Positions 53,720-60,240 of a stretch of 64,000 bases of DNA are shown in pieces. The position numbers were made by a program, and so were the translations under genes. Within the stretch, counting starts at the first letter, position 1. Each line of letters begins with the position of its first letter. The notes beneath the pieces are model-generated. The model searched no databases. It worked only from the letters and a program-made list of their open reading frames with translations, and was not told the DNA's origin. The DNA is taken from assembly GCA_965214305.1 (NCBI GenBank), contig OZ243949.1, positions 2,418,001 to 2,482,000 on the forward strand. Direction: 5' to 3'. This DNA is from Azophilus sp965214305 (GTDB taxonomy: Bacteria > Pseudomonadota > Gammaproteobacteria > Pseudomonadales > Azotimanducaceae).

Positions 53720-53878
53720 GCGGCCATCATAGCCCAAGGATTCGCGCGGTGGGCGGCTGGCGGCAGATTTCCACCTATCAACCGGAGCCCAACGCGGGCC
53801 TGGTCTCCACGGCGGCGGAAATTGAGACCGGTACACGACCATTCAGCACCATCGTATGTAGTCCCCCGGATTTGGGTC

Positions 53879-53884
53879 TATAAT
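53879..53884 (+). promoter_or_regulatory. -10 box for tRNA-Met
   Basis: A perfect TATAAT followed by CGCCCCCGG, a GC-rich discriminator as expected for stable RNA genes. No convincing -35 hexamer is seen at normal spacing. The tRNA begins 44 bases downstream. Confidence 0.5.
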
Positions 53885-53927
53885 CGCCCCCGGTTCGTGG
53901 CATTCGCTTAGACAGGCCAAAAATCGT

Positions 53928-54005
53928 GGCTAGGTAGCTCAGCTGGTTTAGAGCGCAGGATTCATAATCCTGAGGTCGGGAGTTCGAGTCTCCCCCTAGC
54001 TACCA
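53928..54005 (+). tRNA. tRNA-Met (anticodon CAT)
   Basis: The acceptor GGCTAGG pairs with CCTAGCT (first pair G-T); the anticodon stem CAGGA/TCCTG holds the loop TTCATAA, anticodon CAT; CCA is encoded. The overall sequence resembles E. coli elongator tRNA-Met more than the lysidine-modified tRNA-Ile. A hairpin GCAGCTTAG/CTAGGCTGC follows at about 54015-54045. Confidence 0.92.
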
Positions 54006-54089
54006 TCCAAATCAGCAGCTTAGCCCGCCTATCTCACTAGGCTGCTTGTCCATAATTGGCTCTTGGCTATCAACAAGAGGGGGATTCCC

Positions 54090-55388
54090 TTGCAGGACCT
54101 AGAACTGCTGGTATGCGACCTAAACGGTGTGCCGCGCGGCAAAACCGTTGACGGTGTCGCGTTCGACAAGGGCGACAGAGCGCAATTGGCAGCGGCCATT
54201 TTTTTCCAGTGTATTACCGGCGATTACGCCAAGGAGGCCATGGTGGCCTATTGCCCCAAAGACGATGATCTGTTGTTGGTGCCGGACTGGGATACCTGTC
54301 GGGCAACCCCTTGGCGACCCGGCAATGCCCGCCAGGTTATTTGCGACACCCACGACAAGAACGGCGAGCCGGTGGTTTTCGATCCGCGCAACCTGCTCAA
54401 GCGAGTTATCGATTTGTATGCACGGCGGGGCTGGCGAGCGGTGGTTGCGCCGGAAATTGAGTTCTATCTTTTGCGGCCGCCTGACAGCGGGGATCGGGCT
54501 CTGGTTGCTGCCGCAGGTTCGGACGGACGTGCGGAATTCGGCGGTGAGGCGTTCAGCGGCGATGCGTTGGACAAATACGCACCGGTGCTTGATGCGGTGC
54601 GCACCATAGGCGCGTACGCTGACATTCCGATACAGGCGATGGTACACGAAATGGGTCCCGGCCAGGTCGAACTGAATATTGCCCGGGATGCGCCGCTGCT
54701 GCAGGCCGATCGGCTGTTTCTGGCCAAACGCCTGGTCAAGGCCTGCGCCGCACAACAGGGCCGGTTGGCGAGCTTTATGGCGAAGCCGTTGCCGGAGTTG
54801 CCGGGTAGCGGCCTGCACCTCCACCTGAGCTTGGTCGATCAAGGGGGCAACAATTTGTTCGCGCTCAAGAACGGTCAGGCACCCCGGGCACTGCGTCGAT
54901 TCATCGCCGGCCTGCAAGCTTATTTGTCGCCGGCCTTCGCCCTGATGGCACCGCATGTGAACAGTTACCGGCGTTTCGTTGCGGGTTTGTCCGCACCCAT
55001 CAATCTGGCTTGGGGGTACGACAATCGCACGGCGGGCTTGCGGGTGCCTTATTCCGACGACGACAATGGCCGCGTGGAAAACCGCTTGGCGGGGGCGGAT
55101 GCGAACCCCTATCTATTCATCGCCGCAACCCTCGCCTGCGGCCTGCTGGGGCTGCTGGAAGGCAATGAACCGAGCGAGCCCGTGACGGGCAATGCCTATG
55201 ACTTGCCGGCCGAGTTGCCGGAAGATCTCCCCCAGGCGTTGCGGGCACTGGCGGCAAACGACAAACTTCGCGAGTTGTTCGGCGCCCGCTTCATCCACGG
55301 CTTCCTCTGCGTCAAACAGCAGGAATTGCGGCACTTTGGCCGACAGGTCACGCCTTGGGAAGTCGATTATCTTGGCAGCCTGTTATAG
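54090..55388 (+). CDS. Glutamine synthetase family protein (possible gamma-glutamylpolyamine synthetase)
   Basis: The 432-residue protein has the GS fold: beta-grasp LLVCDLNGVPRGKTVDG, then VAPEIEFYLL, VHEMGPGQVELNIA, GSGLHLHLSL, NSYRRF, NRTAGLRVP and RVENRLAGADANPYL, all metal- or ATP-binding motifs of the family. TTG 54090 is chosen because GAGGGGG lies six bases upstream; TTG 54063 has no binding site. Neighbouring potFGHI suggests a PuuA/SpuI-like role joining glutamate to putrescine, but the substrate is inferred from context only. Confidence 0.82.
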   Translation: MQDLELLVCDLNGVPRGKTVDGVAFDKGDRAQLAAAIFFQCITGDYAKEAMVAYCPKDDDLLLVPDWDTCRATPWRPGNARQVICDTHDKNGEPVVFDPRNLLKRVIDLYARRGWRAVVAPEIEFYLLRPPDSGDRALVAAAGSDGRAEFGGEAFSGDALDKYAPVLDAVRTIGAYADIPIQAMVHEMGPGQVELNIARDAPLLQADRLFLAKRLVKACAAQQGRLASFMAKPLPELPGSGLHLHLSLVDQGGNNLFALKNGQAPRALRRFIAGLQAYLSPAFALMAPHVNSYRRFVAGLSAPINLAWGYDNRTAGLRVPYSDDDNGRVENRLAGADANPYLFIAATLACGLLGLLEGNEPSEPVTGNAYDLPAELPEDLPQALRALAANDKLRELFGARFIHGFLCVKQQELRHFGRQVTPWEVDYLGSLL

Positions 55389-56669
55389 CGGCTTAGTGAG
55401 CATGGTCGGCTTTCGACCAACGACAACCAGTAGCGCCAACCACAGACAAACTGAACCGGCCGCCACGGCCATGCCCACGCCGTCAAGGCCAAAGGTCTTT
55501 TGTAAGAAGAAAAACCCGCAAATAAAAATCAGGGTGCTCAGCGCGCGGCCAGCCAGAATCTGGCTGGCCCGATCCATCGCATATCCGGCCGGGGTTAGGG
55601 CCGCACCGCCCAAATCGATAGCGGCCGCGAACACCAGCCAAGTGAGGAGCATCCGGGCGGCCGGAAATTCGGGGCCGAACAGGGCACCGAGAAGCCAGCC
55701 GCCCAACAGTAATACGAGCCCGGTCAATCCCAAACCGGCGCTCCCGGCGATCGCGCAGATGCGCACGATCAAGCGGCGAAATCTTTGGTCGTTGTCTTGC
55801 CGCAACCGGGTAAGGTCGGGGAAGGCCGCCTGGCTTAACAAAGCCGCCGGTCTCGCCACCACGGTGGCGCAATCCCGGGCCGCCTTGTATAAGCCGGCGC
55901 TCTCGGCCCCCAAAGACGCGCCCACCATCAGGGTGGCAAGACGATTGGGCACCATCTCAAGAATGGCTTGCAAGTAGGTTGCCGCCAGAAAGCGGGGCAT
56001 GCCCGGAAAGCCGCTGAACGAACCGCCGCCGAACCGGGAGATATGCAGGTTCGCCACCGCGTATCCTTGCCTGCCCCGCCAGGATAGGAACCAATATTCC
56101 ACTGCCATGGAGACCCCCCAGACCGCCAAAAAAACGTCAATCCGGGGTGCGACCCAGCTTGCCGCCAGGGTACCGACCAGACGTATGGTCGGCCCCACCG
56201 TCATTTGTTGCGCCAGCAGATCGAACCGGTTCGTTAGCTGTAGATAACCCCTTGGTGTTTCCACGCCGGAAAACAAGAGCGCGGCGCTAAAGGCGGCGCA
56301 GTAGACAACGGTGTTGGAATCCCAGCCGAGCAGCTGGCCGGCAACCGGTGCCAATGCCGCGGCCAGTACGCCGCTGGCGAGCGCCACCCATCGATCAAGA
56401 CGGCGGGTCAGTTCCAATAATCTAAGCAAGGGTGCGCGCGCGTCTCCTTCAAGCAAGGGCATCCCCCAACGCACGATGGCAAGGGAGGGTCTAAGGTTGA
56501 CGAAACCGCGAACGGTGAGCGCATACGCATGCACGAGCACGACCGTGCCGAACTCGCCAAGTTCCAGCCCTCGGGCCAGGGTGGCGATGGCACCGACATT
56601 AAGCAGCGCGGCCAAGGCTCGGCCGCCAAACAGCAATCGGAAATTGGCGAAGACGCGGCGCGGTTTCAC
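55383..56669 (-). CDS. Oligosaccharide flippase family protein
   Basis: A 428-residue multi-spanning membrane protein of the MOP/Wzx type (polysaccharide biosynthesis protein family). It begins with the hallmark LFGGRALAALLNVGAIATLA and ARGLELGEFGTVVLVHAYAL and has about twelve hydrophobic segments. It probably flips a lipid-linked glycan across the inner membrane, but no glycosyltransferase genes are nearby, so the substrate is unknown. GTG start. Its TAA end overlaps the convergent GS gene by six bases. It lies directly after phoU. Confidence 0.78.
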   Translation of the reverse strand: MKPRRVFANFRLLFGGRALAALLNVGAIATLARGLELGEFGTVVLVHAYALTVRGFVNLRPSLAIVRWGMPLLEGDARAPLLRLLELTRRLDRWVALASGVLAAALAPVAGQLLGWDSNTVVYCAAFSAALLFSGVETPRGYLQLTNRFDLLAQQMTVGPTIRLVGTLAASWVAPRIDVFLAVWGVSMAVEYWFLSWRGRQGYAVANLHISRFGGGSFSGFPGMPRFLAATYLQAILEMVPNRLATLMVGASLGAESAGLYKAARDCATVVARPAALLSQAAFPDLTRLRQDNDQRFRRLIVRICAIAGSAGLGLTGLVLLLGGWLLGALFGPEFPAARMLLTWLVFAAAIDLGGAALTPAGYAMDRASQILAGRALSTLIFICGFFFLQKTFGLDGVGMAVAAGSVCLWLALLVVVGRKPTMLTKPL

Positions 56670-56675
56670 GCCGAA

Positions 56676-57350
56676 CTATGCGCCGTCCACGGATCCACTG
56701 TGTCGCATGTCCTCGCCCTTCACCGCGTACACAACGTGTTCGCAAAGGTTCTTGGCGTGGTCGCCGATTCGCTCCAACGCCCGGGCGACCCACAGGGTGT
56801 TCATCAACAGGTCGGGCGTTCGAATGGCCGCATTCGCCGCACTATGGATTACGGCATCGTGGGCATCGTCCACTTCGGCATCGGCGGCGATGACTGCGTA
56901 GGCGGAATCCACATCAAGCCGTGCGAACGTGTCCAATGCCCGGCTGAGCATGGCGGTGGCCAGCTCGGAGAGTTGCAGAAGTTCCGAATGCCGGTCTTCC
57001 GATGGCGGTAGCGGTGCCACGGCAAGGGCCGCCTTGGCGATTCGATCCGCCTCGTCGCCAACCCGTTCAAGGTCGGTAGCCGCTTTCATGATGCGTATCA
57101 AAAGCCGCAGATCGGAGGCCGTCGGCTGCCGCAATGCAATGATGGCGATGCACTCGTCATCGATTTCCAGTTCAAGCCGGTTCACGGCGTCGTCCATGGT
57201 GCGCGCTTCTTGCGCCAATACGCCGTCGTGTGTCGTGAAGGCGCGCATGGCTTTGCGCAACTGTTTTTCGACCAGCCCGCCCATGGCCAAAAGCCTCAGG
57301 CGCAGGTTTTCCAGTGCGCTACCGTACTGTTCGGAGATGTGGCGGTTCAT
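56676..57350 (-). CDS. phoU: Phosphate-specific transport regulator PhoU
   Basis: PhoU links the Pst transporter to PhoR and represses the Pho response when phosphate is ample. ATG 57350 (MNRHISEQYGSALENLRLRL) gives 224 residues in two repeated three-helix bundles with RRLELEIDD-like and GDEADRIAK, GDHAKNLCEH metal-binding motifs. Upstream, 100 bases with a repeat separate it from pstB. Confidence 0.95.
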   Translation of the reverse strand: MNRHISEQYGSALENLRLRLLAMGGLVEKQLRKAMRAFTTHDGVLAQEARTMDDAVNRLELEIDDECIAIIALRQPTASDLRLLIRIMKAATDLERVGDEADRIAKAALAVAPLPPSEDRHSELLQLSELATAMLSRALDTFARLDVDSAYAVIAADAEVDDAHDAVIHSAANAAIRTPDLLMNTLWVARALERIGDHAKNLCEHVVYAVKGEDMRHSGSVDGA

Positions 57351-57455
57351 TGCATGCGCTCCGCCATGGGCGGGGCCAGTCTCGCGCTCGCGAGCCCCTG
57401 TACGGGGGCAAAATCCGGCGCGACCAGCGCGGCCCTTGTCGAGATAGGCTCCTAG
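57351..57455 (-). repeat. Repeat of about 105 bases between pstB and phoU
   Basis: On the minus strand the segment starts CTAGGAGCCTATCTCGACAA and runs through GGGCCGCGCTGGTCGCGCC, GGATTTTGCCC and CCCGCCCATGGCGGAGCGC. It matches 63535-63660 (plus strand) at all these points. The pstB stop TAG is the TAG of its CTAG end. Shorter fragments of the same end (CGCCTATCTCAC) occur at 54020-54034 and 58219-58231. Confidence 0.65.
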
Positions 57456-58210
57456 CCGTAGCGTCCAGTGATGTAATCCTCGGTTTGCGGTTGCGATGGA
57501 TTGGTAAATACGGTTTGGGTGCTGTCGAATTCCACGAGTTTTCCCAAGCATAAAAACCCCGTGTAATCCGATACACGGGCGGCTTGTTGCATGTTAGGGG
57601 TAACGATGATAACCGTATAGTTGGATTTGAGGCCATCGATCAATTCCTCGATGCGCGCCGTCGAAATCGGGTCGAGCGCGGAGGCGGGCTCGTCGAGCAG
57701 CAGTACATCGGGCTCAACGGCCAGCGCCCGGGCGATGACCAAGCGTTGCTGCTGGCCTCCGGATAGTTCCAGCGCGGAGGATTGCAGCCGTTTAAACACC
57801 TCCGTCCAAAGTCCGACGCTCTTGAGTGCCCATTCCACGCGGTCTTCGAGTTCCGATTTGGCGAGTTTCTCTCCCAGGCGCAGCCCGTAGGCGACATTCT
57901 CGAATATCGATTTGGGGAATGGATTGGGTGTTTGAAAGACCATGCCAACCTGTCGGCGTAATTGGGCAACATCAATTGATGGGTCGTGAATGTCACGCCC
58001 GTTCAAAAGGATTCGGCCGGTTACCCGCGCTTGGTCGTTCAAGTCGGTCATGCGGTTGAAGCAGCGCAGCAGCGTTGACTTGCCGCATCCGGAGGGGCCG
58101 ATGAATGCGGTTACCCCTCCGCACGGGATATGCAGCCCAATATTAGACAATACCTGTCGCTTGCCGTAAGAGACGTGGAGGTCATCAACGTCGATGCAGT
58201 TGCTGTCCAT
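57452..58210 (-). CDS. pstB: Phosphate ABC transporter ATP-binding protein PstB
   Basis: ATPase of the Pst phosphate importer, 252 residues. Walker A GPSGCGKST (38-46), GMVFQTPNPFPKSIFENVAY with the Q-loop, signature LSGGQQQR (149-156), Walker B LLLDEPASALDP. The switch loop reads IVTPNMQQAARVSDYT: residue 205 is Pro where PstB proteins have His (IVTHNMQQA). The codon is CCT, one base from CAT. Loss of this histidine normally cripples ATP hydrolysis, so this is either a real change or a sequence error. Confidence 0.95.
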   Translation of the reverse strand: MDSNCIDVDDLHVSYGKRQVLSNIGLHIPCGGVTAFIGPSGCGKSTLLRCFNRMTDLNDQARVTGRILLNGRDIHDPSIDVAQLRRQVGMVFQTPNPFPKSIFENVAYGLRLGEKLAKSELEDRVEWALKSVGLWTEVFKRLQSSALELSGGQQQRLVIARALAVEPDVLLLDEPASALDPISTARIEELIDGLKSNYTVIIVTPNMQQAARVSDYTGFLCLGKLVEFDSTQTVFTNPSQPQTEDYITGRYG

Positions 58211-58213
58211 GGC

Positions 58214-58380
58214 GCTAGTTCGCCTATCTCACCAACTCTTTGGCAAGTTATCGGTGGCTGTCGCGTAACCCAGCTAAATCCCTTCTCATGCGAGGGGAAT
58301 CCCCCTAGCGCTTCTCGGCTGAGTTCCTTTCATGCGAGGGGAATCCCCCCCCCTCGCGCTCCCCCGGCTGAAGGCTCCTA
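58214..58380. repeat. Repeat cluster between pstA and pstB
   Basis: The 167 bases between two CTAG sites fill almost the whole pstA-pstB gap. They hold a fragment of the 105-base family (CGCCTATCTCAC near 58219) and two copies of the palindromic module (ATGCGAGGGGAATCCCCC near 58288 and 58333), the second followed by CTCGCGCTCCCCCGGCTGAA and GGCTCCTAG. The last CTAG contains the pstA stop. No gene is present here. Confidence 0.6.
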
Positions 58381-60240
58381 GTTTCCCACAGTTCGATAGA
58401 GCGCTTCCAGCCGATTGCGCAGCAGCGTGGCCGACAGGTTGAGTACCACCACCATTACAATCAAGAGCAGCGCGGTGGCGTAGACCAGCGGCCGGGATGC
58501 ATCCACATTGGGACTGAGAAAACCGACATCGTAGATGTGGAACCCCAGATGCATGAACTGCCGTTCCAGATGAATGTAGGGAAAGTTGCCGTCCACCGGC
58601 AGGGCGGGGGCGAGTTTGACCACGCCGACCAGCATGAGTGGGGCCACCTCTCCGGCGGCACGGGCAACCGCGAGAATCACGCCGGTAAGAATGGATGGAC
58701 TGGCCATCGGTAGAATCGTTTTGAAAATGGTTTCCGCCTTGGTGGCACCGAGCGCGAGGCTACCTTCCCGGATAACCCGCGGTATGCGCGCCAACCCCTC
58801 CTCGGTGGCGACGATAACCACCGGCACGGTGAGCAAGGCCAGCGTCAGCGATGCCCAAAGCAACCCCGGTGTACCGAAAGTGGGCGCCGGCCGGGCTTCG
58901 GGGTAGAACAGATCATCCAGGGTACCGCCGACGACATAAACGAATAAACCGAGCCCGAACACGCCGTAAACGATGGACGGCACACCGGCCAAGTTGTTCA
59001 CCGCGATACGCGTGATGCGCACGACCAAGCCTTGGCCGGCATACTCGTGCAGATACAGGGCCGCGACCACGCCGAAGGGCGTAACCAGGACCGACATCAC
59101 CAGCACCATCATGACGGTGCCGAAAAGGGCCGGAAAAACGCCGCCCTCGGTGTTGGCTTCGCGTGGCGCGCCGCTGAGGAAAGCCCAGATTCCTGCCAGA
59201 TAGTGGCCGAGTTTGGCGGCAAAACTCATATTGTTGGGTTGCCAGGCGCGCACCACCGAACCGAGGTTGATGCGGATTTCGTTGTCATCCATCAAGCGGA
59301 TTGCCACTTCATCGCGGGCCAGTGCCGCCGCCAGTTCGGCGCGGCGTACACTCGCTGCCCGGTAGGCAATATGTAGCCGCTCTTCCGCCGCATCGATATC
59401 GCTGTCGTCGTCCAGCTTCGCTTGGTCGTGCGCGACAGAGCCCCCCCCAGGCGCACCTGACAACACCTCAAGACTGCCGCGGGGAGCGCGGCCGGGCGCG
59501 GACGATGCGTCTTCTTGCGAGGGGTATCCCCTCGCACCCCCGGAACTGAAGGCTGTGGTGTCCGTGACGGGAAGTTGCCGAGATATACGGGCCAGAGCCC
59601 GCCGCCTGCGTTCCAAACGCAGGCTCTCCAGTTCGCCATCGATTGTGTTGATCTCGGAGGTTTCCAGTGCGTCGAGCTCGCCACGCAGGCCCCGGGCGCG
59701 GTCGATGCGTCGGCTGATATCTCGCCAGTTTGGTTGCCCGGAAACCCGCGTTCCCCCGGCGATGACAGCAGTAGCGAAACCGTAGGCGTTTCCCCATTCC
59801 GTGCGCTCAAAAACAAGGATGTCCTTTGGGGTGCTTGGCTTGCTCATGCGGTGTACGAATACCCAACGGAAGTCCGGAGCGGCGGCGCGTCGATTGCCGG
59901 TTTTTATGAGCCAGCGTTCCACCGATTCCGGGACATCTTCTTGTTGAGCTGTTGCAACGGCCTCGATGTATTGCGCCTTGGATATCGTTTCCGTACCGGC
60001 GATTTCACCGATGATCCGCTCCGTGCCGCTCTCGGTTTGGTAGTCGAACGCGATAACCTCGGCTGGCCAAAAATGTCCCAGACCTTGCGTGGCCAACAGC
60101 ATGAAGAGTCCAAGCACGGCCAAAATGCTCGCGCCGACCGCGGCGGCGGTTAGCCAAATCCAAGGTGTGCCGGACTTCCACCAGTTGGCTTGGTTAGCCC
60201 GCAAAACGGTTGCTGAGATATACGGGCTAGAGGCGCGCAT
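58378..60240 (-). CDS. pstA: Phosphate ABC transporter permease PstA (with repeat-encoded insert)
   Basis: Permease of the Pst importer, large type, 620 residues. One N-terminal membrane segment (about 27-51), a long periplasmic part with a coiled-coil-like Arg/Glu-rich stretch (170-225), then a typical permease domain from about residue 340 with RVIREGSLALGATKAETIFK and the family motif AAGEVAPLMLVGVV. Residues about 228-269 (TTAFSSGGARGYPSQEDASS and on) are read from a palindromic repeat inserted in frame. The TAG stop is shared with the next repeat. It overlaps pstC by 14 bases. Confidence 0.92.
   Translation of the reverse strand: MRASSPYISATVLRANQANWWKSGTPWIWLTAAAVGASILAVLGLFMLLATQGLGHFWPAEVIAFDYQTESGTERIIGEIAGTETISKAQYIEAVATAQQEDVPESVERWLIKTGNRRAAAPDFRWVFVHRMSKPSTPKDILVFERTEWGNAYGFATAVIAGGTRVSGQPNWRDISRRIDRARGLRGELDALETSEINTIDGELESLRLERRRRALARISRQLPVTDTTAFSSGGARGYPSQEDASSAPGRAPRGSLEVLSGAPGGGSVAHDQAKLDDDSDIDAAEERLHIAYRAASVRRAELAAALARDEVAIRLMDDNEIRINLGSVVRAWQPNNMSFAAKLGHYLAGIWAFLSGAPREANTEGGVFPALFGTVMMVLVMSVLVTPFGVVAALYLHEYAGQGLVVRITRIAVNNLAGVPSIVYGVFGLGLFVYVVGGTLDDLFYPEARPAPTFGTPGLLWASLTLALLTVPVVIVATEEGLARIPRVIREGSLALGATKAETIFKTILPMASPSILTGVILAVARAAGEVAPLMLVGVVKLAPALPVDGNFPYIHLERQFMHLGFHIYDVGFLSPNVDASRPLVYATALLLIVMVVVLNLSATLLRNRLEALYRTVGN
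59455..59556 (-). repeat. Palindromic repeat read in frame inside pstA
   Basis: Core TGCGAGGGGTATCCCCTCGCA (59516-59536) is a near-perfect palindrome, followed on the plus strand by CGGAACTGAAGGCTGTGG. The same module with the same flanking GCTGAAGGCT and CGCGGC-type sequence occurs at 50029-50075, 58280-58380 and within the MITE at 27081-27290. In pstA it is translated without frameshift. The peptide matches the conceptual translation of the potI-side copy (AFSGGARGYPSHKD against AFSSGGARGYPSQED). Confidence 0.75.
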
